NCBI RefSeq assembly: GCF_020905295.1 | Contig: NZ_JAJJMM010000001.1 | Location: forward strand, 3,100,001-3,164,000 | Length of the DNA stretch: 64,000 bases | Direction: 5' to 3' | Origin: Flavobacterium piscisymbiosum | Lineage (GTDB): Bacteria > Bacteroidota > Bacteroidia > Flavobacteriales > Flavobacteriaceae | Shown here: in pieces, positions 26,606 to 35,585 of the stretch | Layout: every line of letters starts with the position of its first letter | How positions within the stretch are numbered: the stretch's first letter is position 1 | The notes under the pieces: generated by a model | What the model was told of the DNA's origin: nothing | Seen by the model: the letters and a program-made list of their open reading frames with translations, nothing else | Databases searched by the model: none | Position numbers and translations under genes: made by a program

Positions 26606-27925
26606 TTAAGGTAATGTGTCAAAACTTATTTCTGGTTTTTTATTGTTTAAAGGTCTTGTAAAGATCGTTTTTGGTGTTGTATAGTTGTTGAAAAAACCGC
26701 CGTTTTTTAGATAAAAAGAAGTATTGTCGAGTCCGCCTGCAAAATCTATTCGATATTCTTTTCCTCCAGTATTATCTGTTGTAAAACGAGCTGAATTGAT
26801 CTCTGACCAAACTCCTTTATCATCACAAACCCATTGATTGTTGAATAGTACTTTACGAGACAAATCGCCTTGTTCCGGAATAAAATTTTCTAAGAACGAA
26901 TGAAATCTTTTTAAATACGTATTCGTTTCAGGACGATTAAAACTAGCGATTAATAGCCATTTTTGCAATTCAGGTGCATAAAAATAGGCAGTATACGTGG
27001 TTGTATTATTGTTTTGAGGGAATCCTTGTAATAAAAATTTATAAGTAGTTCCTGCTTTCCAGTTGTATTTAAGATAGCTTTGACCGCCAGAACCTTCATT
27101 TCCAAATTCGCCTGTGTGAACATTTTCGCCTTTTTTAAGCATTTTAATTTTATGTGATTCAGGAATACTGGCCGGATCATCAGTATTAAAAGGACTCCAT
27201 ACAGAAAATAAAACTCTTCTTTCTGAAGCCGAATTGACCTGAATACCAAAGTAACCTTCTCCAAAACCATTAGCCATAAAATAAGAACCAATTTTATCTT
27301 CGTTTTCCGGAACGGTAACTTCGTTATAATACCATTTTGCATTGATGTTTTCAGGAACCTGATAGTTTAAATGTACCGATGGCCCGCGACGTCCCCAATG
27401 ATAAAAATTGCCTTCATTATTTGGAACATAGGATATTTTTCCGTCATAATCTGCGCTCGAAATAGTCAGGCGATTTATAGCAGGAAAACGATCTCCTGTT
27501 TTACTGATTCCTTTTATCTTAACGGCAACATAACCTTCCTGATTAATTTTCCAGGTACCAATTGTTACCGCTTTTTTTGAAGTATCAAATTTTACTTTTT
27601 TGGCTTCATTATTAATCGAAAATTCTAATTCTGATTTTCCAACTACTTCTACCGATTCTTCAATAGTTAACTGAAAACTTCCGCCTTTCGAAATTCTGAA
27701 ATAAATGGTAAAAAATTCTTCGGCACTGGTCCAGTTTTCAATTCCGTTATCCGTAATAGTGTTGCTTTCTAAATGTTTCGAGCTGTAAGCGTTTCCAGCT
27801 AACGGGAGCGAAATACTGTTTTTTTGATTTTTTAAAGAAGAATCTTTCTCAGTAATTTCGCTATTCTCTGTACAGGAAAAAGATACAAGTAATGAAGCAA
27901 AAAATAAGTAAAATAAGTTTTTCAT
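26606..27925 (-). CDS. DUF5077/DUF3472 carbohydrate-locus lipoprotein
   Basis: A 439-residue lipoprotein (lipobox SFSCTENS, Cys at about 18). The N-terminal region (about 40-165, IPLAGNAYSSKH-like start and FYFRISKGGSFQLTIEE-type strands) matches the DUF5077 jelly-roll. The following part (about 170-380, WGRRGPSVHLNYQVPENINAKWYYNEV, LFSVWSPFNTDDP) matches DUF3472. These proteins are common in Bacteroidota glycan loci and probably bind or process sugars at the surface; no activity can be assigned. It is separated from susD by a hairpin (27962-27988). Confidence 0.75.
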   Translation of the reverse strand: MKNLFYLFFASLLVSFSCTENSEITEKDSSLKNQKNSISLPLAGNAYSSKHLESNTITDNGIENWTSAEEFFTIYFRISKGGSFQLTIEESVEVVGKSELEFSINNEAKKVKFDTSKKAVTIGTWKINQEGYVAVKIKGISKTGDRFPAINRLTISSADYDGKISYVPNNEGNFYHWGRRGPSVHLNYQVPENINAKWYYNEVTVPENEDKIGSYFMANGFGEGYFGIQVNSASERRVLFSVWSPFNTDDPASIPESHKIKMLKKGENVHTGEFGNEGSGGQSYLKYNWKAGTTYKFLLQGFPQNNNTTTYTAYFYAPELQKWLLIASFNRPETNTYLKRFHSFLENFIPEQGDLSRKVLFNNQWVCDDKGVWSEINSARFTTDNTGGKEYRIDFAGGLDNTSFYLKNGGFFNNYTTPKTIFTRPLNNKKPEISFDTLP

Positions 27926-27961
27926 GGTATCGATAGTTCGTTTATTTCTTTTTTAAAATTA

Positions 27962-27988
27962 CCTCTCTAATCAACCAAATTAGAGAGG
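27962..27988 (-). terminator. Attenuator hairpin between susD and downstream enzymes
   Basis: CCTCTCTAAT (27962-27971) and ATTAGAGAGG (27979-27988) are perfect complements with a 7-base loop. On the minus strand it is followed by TAATTTTAAAA, only modestly T-rich, so partial termination or RNA protection is more likely than a full stop. It lies 26 bp after susD. Confidence 0.7.
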
Positions 27989-28014
27989 CTTCAAAAACAA
28001 AACAATTCTAATAA

Positions 28015-29712
28015 TTATGGATTTTGAGTTAAAGTTCCAGGATACGCATTAATTTCTGATTGCGGAATATATTGAACCACTCTCAAGCTTGAAGCGGGCC
28101 AGTCTGTCATTGGTAAATGAGGACCAGGATAATGACGCGTCATCGTTTGACCATTTCTGTAAACATCGTAACCTCTATGTGCTTCAAACGCTAACTCTAA
28201 CTGACGTTCTTCATCTACTCGTTGTACAGCATTTGTACTGTTTAATGATGTATAACCGCCACCAACAATCGATCTTTCGCGAATTATGTTTAAGTTGGTT
28301 AAAGCACTATTATAATCACCTTTTTTAACATATGCTTCTGCCATGTTCAAATACATCTCGGCCAATCTTGAAATAGAAGGAGAGTAGAGGTGAGAGTCGT
28401 TATTTTGCAAAGAACATTTTGTAATGTAGAACATTGGATACACACGGTTTAGCAGCATCATATAATCTTTTTCGCCTGTATACGTTTTGCCTTCATATTC
28501 AATCGAATATTGATTTTCGGCTGCATTTACTGCAGTTAAGTTATAATCAGCATTTCCTATTGTGATATAAAATGTACCATTAGGATTTGTTTTTAATGGT
28601 TGTTGCATATAGTTATAACCTGTTTGTGTACCTGTAGCATTTTTAACGTCATAAATAAAACGGAATGCCTGAGTTTTGTTTCCTGCATCGTCTGTGGTAT
28701 ATTGCGGATCAATAAAAGCCCAACGCGCATCTTTCTTTAAACCTGATTTTCTTAATAAATCGAGATACTTTGCACTAGCGTACATTTCGCCCCAGCCCTG
28801 ACCTTGAATATTAGCGTACATACCGCCAATTCCGTAATAATGATCGAAACCTGAAAATTCTGAAGCTACTCTTTTAACAGCAAAAATGGTTTCAGTCTGC
28901 TCATCAGAATCTGGTGCATAAGTATTGAATTTCATAAAACTTTCACGACTCAATAATTTATATTTTCCGCTTGTAATTACTTTATTCGCATATTCTATAG
29001 ATTGTGTTGCGTATTCCTGATTAGGATTTTCATAGGTCCCACTCATATATAAGTATACTCTCGAAAGCATTGCCTGAGCAGCTTCTTTAGTAGCATACGC
29101 CGCTGATCTATCAACAGTCATTAAAGATTCGGCTTTTTTCAAATCACTAATTGCTTGCTCATACGTATCTTTTACTGTTGATCTGTCTGGTAATCTCAGA
29201 TTATTTAAATCTGGAGGTAAACCATTTACAATTGGCACTCCTAAATTAGTTTCAGGTGATTGTGCGTAAGGTCTTCCGTAAGTGCGGCATAAATAAAAAT
29301 AAATCATACCTCTTAAATAATAGGCTTCACCAAGTTGTTGGTTTACAGCAGGACTTTCTCCTTCTGAAATCATTTTGATCAAATCGCTTGATTGTGAAAC
29401 GATTTTATAACTGTTATTCCAAAAGACAGATAACCTGTCATTGTTAGGAATATGCTGATACGAAATAAAAGAGTAAAATGAATCTGTAGAAGTTCCTCTA
29501 ATCATAATATTATCGCCAGGATACTCTCCAACTCTGTGCATAACATCAGACCAGCCTTTTAATTGTGCGTAACAGCCATTTAACAAAACCTCTACGGCAG
29601 CTACTTTATCTTGTTCTATTTTGTCTTTTGTGTATGCATTAAATGGTTCTCTGTCTAAATCACATGAGGACAGGAAACTAATCGCCATACATAATATAAA
29701 TATCTTTTTCAT
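28015..29712 (-). CDS. SusD/RagB-family glycan-binding lipoprotein
   Basis: A 565-residue lipoprotein (lipobox LSSCDLDRE, Cys at about 17). The N-terminal SusD-like region (about 20-220) contains AEVLLNGCYAQLKG-type helices and EAYYLRGMIYFYLCRTYG; the C-terminal RagB/SusD region (about 320-565) has LAEMYLNMAEAYVKKGDYNSALTNLN and LAFEAHRGYDVYRNG. SusD proteins cap the SusC transporter on the cell surface and present glycans to it. It directly follows susC (9-bp gap). The SusCD pair and neighbouring enzymes indicate a glycan with GalNAc and galactose ends. Confidence 0.92.
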   Translation of the reverse strand: MKKIFILCMAISFLSSCDLDREPFNAYTKDKIEQDKVAAVEVLLNGCYAQLKGWSDVMHRVGEYPGDNIMIRGTSTDSFYSFISYQHIPNNDRLSVFWNNSYKIVSQSSDLIKMISEGESPAVNQQLGEAYYLRGMIYFYLCRTYGRPYAQSPETNLGVPIVNGLPPDLNNLRLPDRSTVKDTYEQAISDLKKAESLMTVDRSAAYATKEAAQAMLSRVYLYMSGTYENPNQEYATQSIEYANKVITSGKYKLLSRESFMKFNTYAPDSDEQTETIFAVKRVASEFSGFDHYYGIGGMYANIQGQGWGEMYASAKYLDLLRKSGLKKDARWAFIDPQYTTDDAGNKTQAFRFIYDVKNATGTQTGYNYMQQPLKTNPNGTFYITIGNADYNLTAVNAAENQYSIEYEGKTYTGEKDYMMLLNRVYPMFYITKCSLQNNDSHLYSPSISRLAEMYLNMAEAYVKKGDYNSALTNLNIIRERSIVGGGYTSLNSTNAVQRVDEERQLELAFEAHRGYDVYRNGQTMTRHYPGPHLPMTDWPASSLRVVQYIPQSEINAYPGTLTQNP

Positions 29713-29721
29713 GATTTTGTT

Positions 29722-32700
29722 TTAAAGAGTTAAGTTAAGTCCTAATACAATTTTGCGTGTTGAAGGATACACATGTGTAGCAACACCAGAAATAATATAT
29801 TGCTGCGTTGCATCATTGTAAGTAGGAGGAAGCTCAGGATCTACACCAGAATAATGACTAATGGTAAAAAGATTTTCTCCGGCGATATACAATCTTAGGT
29901 TCGAAATATGAAGACGCTGAATAGGTACATTATATCCAAAAGTAATACTGCGCATTTTTAGGTAAGTTCCTGTTTCTAAGAAACGAGAAGATGCTTTGTT
30001 CGACTGGCTACTGTTATCATAAAGTGCCTGAGGATGTGTTGCAATATCACCCGGTTTTTCCCAACGGCTCCATCCGCTGTGAAGTACCATTTGGTTTCTG
30101 TCATTATAAGCACCATCTGAATCAAATTCGGCTCTGGCATAATTATAAATTTGTCCTCCAACAGAATAACTAAAAATAGCCGAAAAGTCAAAATTCTTAT
30201 AATTTAAAGTTGTAGAGAACCCTCCAAAAAAGTCCGGAGTATAAGTTCCTATTGCCTTTTGATTTTTAGAAGCATCAGCGTAACTGTTTGTTTTTACGCG
30301 CTCTCCGGCAGCATTTGTAGTGTACCATTGTGGTTTTCCGTTTGTAGGATCAACACCTGCCCATTCTGTTAAATACCAGCTGTCAACATCTTTACCCGGT
30401 GTTAATAATTTGCTTGCTGAACCCGCAACACCACTACCATCTCCTACAATAATTTGTTGTCTGTCTCCATAAAGGCTTGTTACCTTATTTTTATTCGTAC
30501 CAATGTTAGCATCTACAGACCAATTAAAATTGTCTCCTTTAATGATGTCTACATTAATAGAAGCTTCAAAACCTCTATTGTTTACCGCACCTACATTTCT
30601 CCATATCCCGGTAACTCCAATAACTCCCGGAAGTGGTACATAATACAATAAATCAGAAGTGTTTTTATTATAATAATCCAAAGTAATGTTTACTCTTTTA
30701 AAGAAGCTTACATCCAGACCAACACCAGCTGTAAACGTTTTTTCCCAACTTAAATCAGGATTAGCTAATTGCGATATTAGTGCTCCGGGGCTTTCATTAT
30801 AGCTACTTTTTGAGAAAGAATATAAAGGAAGATGAGGATACAAACTGTTAGGTCGGTTTCCTACAGAACCGTAACTAGCTCTAAGTTTTAAGTTGTTGAT
30901 ATAATCTGCGTGAAAGAATGCTTCATTATGAATGTTCCAGCCTCCACTTATAGAGTAAAAGTTACCATATTGTGCATTTTTACCAAAGTTAGACGCTCCG
31001 TCACGACGAAAAGATACTTGTGCCAAATAGCGGTTATCATACGAATAATTAACATTTGATAATAACGATTGTACAGCCCATTGCTGTCTTCCGCCACCTA
31101 CTTTTTCAGGAACAGCAGCAGCATCCGGAGCTACAATTCCTGGAGGAATTCCAGTTGCAATTCCCTGACTAAATTTTCTATTGTATTCATTCCACTCATA
31201 ACCTGCGATAGCATTAAAGTTATGTTTGCCAAATGATTTATTAAATTTTAATAATTGATTGGTATAGATTCTGTTATAAGTATCAAAGTTATCTTCGATT
31301 CTGCCTTTTACAGCTAATCCGCCAGAAGATCTTGGATCTGTATAATAAGTTGAATTTGAATTGCCAAAAATATAATTGTTTACAGAAGAAAAAGTCAACC
31401 AGCTTGTAAATTTAATATCAAAATCAAGATTAGCTCTCACGGTGTAATTTTCAGATTCACCGTAATTCCATTGCAAATCATATAAATAGTTTGATCCCGT
31501 AGTATTGACCCAAGTTGGGTTTGGAGCGTTTCCTACCAAAGATCCATCTTCCATATACGGACTATCCCAAGGCATATTTCCGTACAAAGCACCAACACTA
31601 TGTTGTTGATCATAGGTTGTTTCTCGGGTTAAATTTATTTGTGGTCTTAATGTAAACCAAGTATTTGGTTTGTATTCAAATTTCATAAGACCATTATATT
31701 TTTTGTAATCATAACCTTTAATCGCTCCGGTTTCTTTATAAACCCCTACAGAAACATAACTTTTAAAGTTTTCACCTCCGCCACTTATCGATAAATTATA
31801 ATCTTCTGCAATACCGGTTTGGGTAGCATTATCCCACCAGTCAAAGTTTTTATTTCTTAATTCCGGATTCCACCACCAAACATTCTCGAATGCTTGTTTG
31901 TTTTCGAATGAATCATATAAATCATATAATTGAGCGCCATTCATAATTTTAAAATTTCCGTTGTTTAAAGTAGTCATGGCAGTTTTGGCAGAAAAACTAA
32001 TAACAGCTTTTCCTGTTTTTCCGCTTTTAGTTGTAACGACAATTACACCATTTGCTCCCTGCGAACCGTAAACTGCTGTAGAGGCAGCGTCTTTAAGAAC
32101 CGTCAACGTTTCAATATCAGATGGATTCATGTTGGCAGAACTATTCCCCACAATAACTCCGTCAATTACCCATAAAGGATCTGTACTTCCGTTGACGGTG
32201 GTTTTTCCTCGAATTACTATTTTTGCTATCGCTCCCGGTTGACCTCCACCTGTATTTACATATACTCCGGAAGCTTTTCCTGCAAGCATGTTTTCGACAG
32301 AAGGAGTCGTTACATCAACAATTTTTTTACTGTCTAAAGTTTGTAATGATCCGGTTAAGCTCTCTTTTTTGATCTTGCTGTAACCTACAATTACAACCTC
32401 GTTCATTTGTTCGCCAGCTTCTTTCATTACTACTTTAAGAGCATTGTTTCCTGCTGGTATTTCCTGGTCTTCCATTCCTAGAAAAGTAAAAACCAGTATA
32501 GTACCCTCATTTGGAACTTCAATAGCAAAACTTCCGTCGATATCAGTTTGCACTCCCTTTGTTGTGCCTTTTATAACAACATTTACACCTGGAACCGGAA
32601 TTCCTTTTTGATCTACAACCTTTCCTTTTACGATTTTTTGAAACGCAGGTAAATTAATTTCATTTACCGGAATCTCTTTAGAAGGTGCTGCCGTTGTAAT

Positions 32701-32805
32701 TTGAAAACTTAAAGACAACAAGGAAAGTACTGTTGTTTTTAAACTCTTTTCAAGTACAGTATGCATCCTAAAATTTTTAGGTTTTTTTGAGAATACTTTG
32801 TTCAT
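29722..32805 (-). CDS. SusC/RagA-family TonB-linked outer membrane transporter
   Basis: A 1027-residue outer-membrane protein. A signal peptide follows a basic N-terminus (an internal Met at residue 14 is an alternative start). Next is a carboxypeptidase-regulatory-like domain (about 57-130, GKVVDQKGIPVPGVNVVIKG), then a TonB-box-like EVVIVGY (about 136-142). The plug domain (about 150-265) shows LAGKASGVYV, IRGKTTVNGS and VLKDAASTAVYGSQGANGVI. A 22-strand barrel runs to the C-terminus. It imports oligosaccharides handed over by SusD, powered by TonB. It is first in the minus-strand arm, with a leader of about 150 nt and a dual-operator promoter at 32960-33043. Confidence 0.95.
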   Translation of the reverse strand: MNKVFSKKPKNFRMHTVLEKSLKTTVLSLLSLSFQITTAAPSKEIPVNEINLPAFQKIVKGKVVDQKGIPVPGVNVVIKGTTKGVQTDIDGSFAIEVPNEGTILVFTFLGMEDQEIPAGNNALKVVMKEAGEQMNEVVIVGYSKIKKESLTGSLQTLDSKKIVDVTTPSVENMLAGKASGVYVNTGGGQPGAIAKIVIRGKTTVNGSTDPLWVIDGVIVGNSSANMNPSDIETLTVLKDAASTAVYGSQGANGVIVVTTKSGKTGKAVISFSAKTAMTTLNNGNFKIMNGAQLYDLYDSFENKQAFENVWWWNPELRNKNFDWWDNATQTGIAEDYNLSISGGGENFKSYVSVGVYKETGAIKGYDYKKYNGLMKFEYKPNTWFTLRPQINLTRETTYDQQHSVGALYGNMPWDSPYMEDGSLVGNAPNPTWVNTTGSNYLYDLQWNYGESENYTVRANLDFDIKFTSWLTFSSVNNYIFGNSNSTYYTDPRSSGGLAVKGRIEDNFDTYNRIYTNQLLKFNKSFGKHNFNAIAGYEWNEYNRKFSQGIATGIPPGIVAPDAAAVPEKVGGGRQQWAVQSLLSNVNYSYDNRYLAQVSFRRDGASNFGKNAQYGNFYSISGGWNIHNEAFFHADYINNLKLRASYGSVGNRPNSLYPHLPLYSFSKSSYNESPGALISQLANPDLSWEKTFTAGVGLDVSFFKRVNITLDYYNKNTSDLLYYVPLPGVIGVTGIWRNVGAVNNRGFEASINVDIIKGDNFNWSVDANIGTNKNKVTSLYGDRQQIIVGDGSGVAGSASKLLTPGKDVDSWYLTEWAGVDPTNGKPQWYTTNAAGERVKTNSYADASKNQKAIGTYTPDFFGGFSTTLNYKNFDFSAIFSYSVGGQIYNYARAEFDSDGAYNDRNQMVLHSGWSRWEKPGDIATHPQALYDNSSQSNKASSRFLETGTYLKMRSITFGYNVPIQRLHISNLRLYIAGENLFTISHYSGVDPELPPTYNDATQQYIISGVATHVYPSTRKIVLGLNLTL

Positions 32806-32959
32806 ACTCTTGTTTGGTTTTGGTTAATGATTGTGTTTTTTGTTAGTCGTTTTTTTTAAGTTTCCTGGCTCTTTAAGACTCACTTTTTGGTTGGTTGAGA
32901 AAAGGATTAAAAGCGATGAAAAAGAGCCAATAAATGCGTTGTATTTTATTATTATTCGA

Positions 32960-32990
32960 CGAAACTATCGATTATATTTTTATTAACCAA
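32960..32990 (-). promoter_or_regulatory. susC promoter (-33 and -7)
   Basis: On the minus strand, TTG (complement of 32988-32990) and TAGTTTCG (complement of 32960-32967, one mismatch to TAnnTTTG) are separated by 20 bp. The same pair with the same spacing and almost the same surrounding sequence occurs at 35466-35496. Expected transcript start is near 32953, about 148 nt before the susC ATG. Confidence 0.75.
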
Positions 32991-33006
32991 GAAAAAACAC
33001 GAAAAA

Positions 33007-33043
33007 TGTGCTCGAACACACAAAAAAAGTGTTCTCGAGCACA
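33007..33043. promoter_or_regulatory. Twin LacI-type operators at the susC promoter
   Basis: TGTGCTCGAACACA (33007-33020) and TGTTCTCGAGCACA (33030-33043) are near-perfect 14-bp palindromes with a central CG, typical of LacI-family operators. Their centres are 23 bp apart, about two helical turns. They lie just upstream of the -33 element. Reverse complements of exactly these two sequences occur in the same order relative to transcription at 35414-35450, upstream of the kinase gene and next to the LacI-family regulator gene. Confidence 0.85.
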
Positions 33044-33440
33044 TAAAATTGTACGATACGTTTTTTTTAATATAAAATCATGTGATTATTCTAAAAAAAA
33101 GCACAAAAAGCACATCGCTTTATTTTAGGCGTATTCGCAACTATGATATTTTATTTTTAAGGAATAAAAACTAGTTGTTTGTATTTCTAAGAATATCGCA
33201 ATCATCAATTAATTTGTTTAATAATAAATCAAACTTTTAAAGGTTTTAAATTGATCCGTTTTTTCTTATTATTTACTTTTTAAATAAAAGTGCAATAAAA
33301 AAAGCGATTAGGTTTTAAATAAAAGATTCACTTATATTAGCATTTTTATAAGAAGTTTTTTTAAGTCGATTTTCTACCTTTTAAAATGATTAAAATGCTT
33401 CAGGATGTCATTTTCATTAAATTAAATTTTTCCAAAAAAT

Positions 33441-34091
33441 ATGCACGAAATTTTAAAAGAATATCAAGTAGTTTTAATCGAAAAAAAACAAATAAATAAC
33501 GACCCAATTTTGAATTCTTCTGTATGGGAAAAAGCAAATTGTTTAACTGATTTTTGTTCTCCGTGGAAAAATGATTCGTTTTCGAAAATTGAATTTAAGG
33601 CGCTTCATGATCACGAAAATTTCTATTTTAATTTTAGGGTTTTTGATACTGATATTTATATCGATCAAAAAGACAATAGTTTCCTGAGTATAGGAAACTC
33701 AGATCGGGTAGAACTGTTTTTTAGAACCAATGAATCCTTAAATCCTTATTATTGCCTTGAAATGGATACATCAGGCCGAATAATGGATTTTAAAGCGCTT
33801 CCTGAAAAGAATTTTGATTTTAACTGGAAATGGCCTAAAAAGGATATAGAAGTAAAAACTTCAAAGGATGTAGTTTCATTTATTGTTGAAGGAAAAATTA
33901 GTATTCAATCCCTAAAAGATTTAAATTTAATTCAGAACAATACAATTGAAGCCGGAGTTTTCAGGGCAAAATTCGCTCTGGTCGAAAATCTGCAATACGA
34001 ACCCACCTGGATTTCGTGGGTAAACCCAAATACTGAAACGCCTAATTTTCATATCGCTTCTTCGTTTGGGAAGTTTGTTTTAATGAAATAG
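33441..34091 (+). CDS. CBM9-like carbohydrate-binding protein without signal peptide
   Basis: A 216-residue protein whose whole length resembles the beta-sandwich of carbohydrate-binding family 9 and related DOMON-like domains: NDPILNSSVWEKANCL, KALHDHENFYFNFRVFD, IGNSDRVELFFRTNES, YYCLEMDTSGRIMDF. The late segment FRAKFALVENLQYEPTWISW and the end FHIASSFGKFVL also fit. No signal peptide or lipobox is visible at this start, which is unusual for a glycan-binding protein. It is transcribed away from susC, between the two operator cassettes. It may bind sugars in the cytoplasm, or the true start may be mis-set. Confidence 0.72.
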   Translation: MHEILKEYQVVLIEKKQINNDPILNSSVWEKANCLTDFCSPWKNDSFSKIEFKALHDHENFYFNFRVFDTDIYIDQKDNSFLSIGNSDRVELFFRTNESLNPYYCLEMDTSGRIMDFKALPEKNFDFNWKWPKKDIEVKTSKDVVSFIVEGKISIQSLKDLNLIQNNTIEAGVFRAKFALVENLQYEPTWISWVNPNTETPNFHIASSFGKFVLMK

Positions 34092-34145
34092 GTTTAGAAA
34101 AAGAGGCAAAGGTTCAAAGGTTCAAAGGGACAAAGTTTAAGAGGT

Positions 34146-34308
34146 TTTGCCCACGGATTAAACGGATTCAAACTGGTTTTCGCTGGTTTTTTAGTACAAG
34201 GTTGATAAAAAAAATCTGCTAAATCTGTTAAATCTGCGAGCAAACTTTGCCACACAGATAAAAAAAGTCCGTGTAAACCAGTTTGAATCCGTTACATCCG
34301 TGGGCAAA
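34146..34308. repeat. Long hairpin repeat with 34-bp arms
   Basis: Arms 34146-34179 and 34275-34308 are inverted copies with 2 mismatches in 34, starting TTTGCCCACGGAT. The 95-bp loop carries further repeat words (AATCTGCTAAATCTG). It separates the convergent CBM9-like and LacI-family genes and may act as a terminator for both. Confidence 0.85.
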
Positions 34309-34312
34309 TAAT

Positions 34313-35353
34313 TTACAATACGTAAAACGAAGCATTCTCCACATTAATAATATCAATAGGCAACAAGATTGTTTCCGGGATATCTTTGCGGAATAAGAAA
34401 TGCTCTACCAAAGTACTAACACCTAAATAAGCCTGTCTTTTTTGATTTTGATGAATTAAAAAATGCACCAATCCCTGATTCAGGAAGTTGACATTCTTTT
34501 CGACTAAATCGTAACCAATAATGGCAATTTTTTTATTTTTTAAAGGAGCTAAAATCGAAGCAATCTGATACGCTTTAGAAGTTGTGATAAAAATCCCTTT
34601 CAGGTTTGGATTTTCTTCCAAAAAGGCCGAAAATTTACTTTCGACATTAGGATGTTTTAATTTTAAAGTAGTTAAAGAAAAATCGGCAATCTTCTTTTCG
34701 TCGAAATAATTTCTAAAACCCTTTTCTTTTTCCTGCATGTGAACTGCATTTTTTACGCTTTCATCTATGTGTACAATCGCAATTTGCCCCTCAGTTAAAA
34801 TCAAATTCATTAAACTGGCGGCGACACGACCACTTTTATGCAAATCCTGCCCCACAAAACTCTTAATAGATTCGCTTTCAATTTGGTTATTAAAAGTGTT
34901 TACGATTATTTCGAGTTCGTCATATTGTTTTACGATTTCAAGCGTTTCCTTATGAAATAAAGGAGCAATTAAAACGGCGTCTGGCGATTGTTTAAGAATC
35001 GTTTCGTGCGCATTTAAAAACGATTTTTTGCTTTCAGGATTAAAGTAATGGGTTTCTATAATAACACCGTACGCTTTAAACTCTGTTTTAGCTTCCTGAA
35101 TTCCGTTTACGCACGGCAGCCAATATGGATCTATTTCCGGATCCGGAAGTAAAACGCAAATACGATACACTTTAGTGTTTTTTAAATTACGGGCAATTAA
35201 GTTAGGCTCATAATTAATGACGTTCAAGACTTCATTAATTTTATCCAGCGCCGTTGGAGAAACTTTTCCTCTGTTATGCAAAACACGATCTACAGTTCCT
35301 TTAGAAACTCCGGCCATTTTTGCTATATCCTTAATAGTGTACTTTTTATCCAT
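34313..35353 (-). CDS. LacI-family transcriptional regulator of the sugar locus
   Basis: A 346-residue protein with an N-terminal LacI helix-turn-helix (about 5-27, YTIKDIAKMAGVSKGTVDRVL) and hinge helix (about 45-62). A type I periplasmic-binding-like sensor domain follows (about 65-346, YRICVLLPDPEIDPYW, SFVGQDLHKSGRVAASLM, IAIIGYDLVEKN). The family binds palindromes with a central CG and senses a small sugar or sugar phosphate. The operators at 35414-35450, only 61 bp upstream of its start, and at 33007-33043 are the obvious targets, so it likely controls both arms and itself. Whether it represses or activates is unknown; the operators lie upstream of -33. Confidence 0.88.
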   Translation of the reverse strand: MDKKYTIKDIAKMAGVSKGTVDRVLHNRGKVSPTALDKINEVLNVINYEPNLIARNLKNTKVYRICVLLPDPEIDPYWLPCVNGIQEAKTEFKAYGVIIETHYFNPESKKSFLNAHETILKQSPDAVLIAPLFHKETLEIVKQYDELEIIVNTFNNQIESESIKSFVGQDLHKSGRVAASLMNLILTEGQIAIVHIDESVKNAVHMQEKEKGFRNYFDEKKIADFSLTTLKLKHPNVESKFSAFLEENPNLKGIFITTSKAYQIASILAPLKNKKIAIIGYDLVEKNVNFLNQGLVHFLIHQNQKRQAYLGVSTLVEHFLFRKDIPETILLPIDIINVENASFYVL

Positions 35354-35413
35354 ATAAGCAAATATAGAAACTTTGCTTTAATTATTTAAAAAAATATTGT
35401 TCGAATTAATAAG

Positions 35414-35450
35414 TGTGCTCGAGAACATTAATTTAGTGTGTTCGAGCACA
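35414..35450. promoter_or_regulatory. Twin LacI-type operators between regulator and kinase genes
   Basis: TGTGCTCGAGAACA (35414-35427) and TGTGTTCGAGCACA (35437-35450) are exact reverse complements of the two operators at the susC promoter. They have the same 23-bp centre spacing and the same order relative to the downstream gene. They sit between the divergent LacI-family and GHMP kinase genes. Confidence 0.85.
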
Positions 35451-35465
35451 TTTTTAGTTTTTTTC

Positions 35466-35496
35466 TTGGTTTATAAAAATATAATCTATAGTTTCG
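35466..35496 (+). promoter_or_regulatory. Promoter of the sugar-catabolism operon (-33 and -7)
   Basis: TTG (35466-35468), 20 bp, then TAGTTTCG (35489-35496). This is a near-copy of the susC promoter, including the flanking AAAATATAAT and GTTTCGT words. Expected transcript start is near 35502, about 84 nt before the kinase start codon. Confidence 0.75.
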
Positions 35497-35585
35497 TAGA
35501 ATCAAAACCAAAAAAACAGCGTAAATTCTTAACCTATTAATGTTGTAATTATTTGTATTGCAATGTTTTATTATAAAAATTATAA

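Larger units (their letters stand above)
32806..33440. other. Divergent intergenic region upstream of susC
   Basis: These 635 bp between susC and the CBM9-like gene contain the susC promoter and twin operators (32960-33043). No further gene is supported: the longest open stretch there (32934-33128) runs antisense through the operators. No promoter for the plus-strand gene at 33441 matches the consensus well. Confidence 0.6.

Noticed and set aside
32934..33128. A 64-codon plus-strand frame upstream of susC
   Set aside because: It runs through the promoter and both operators and has a Lys/Cys-rich chance composition.
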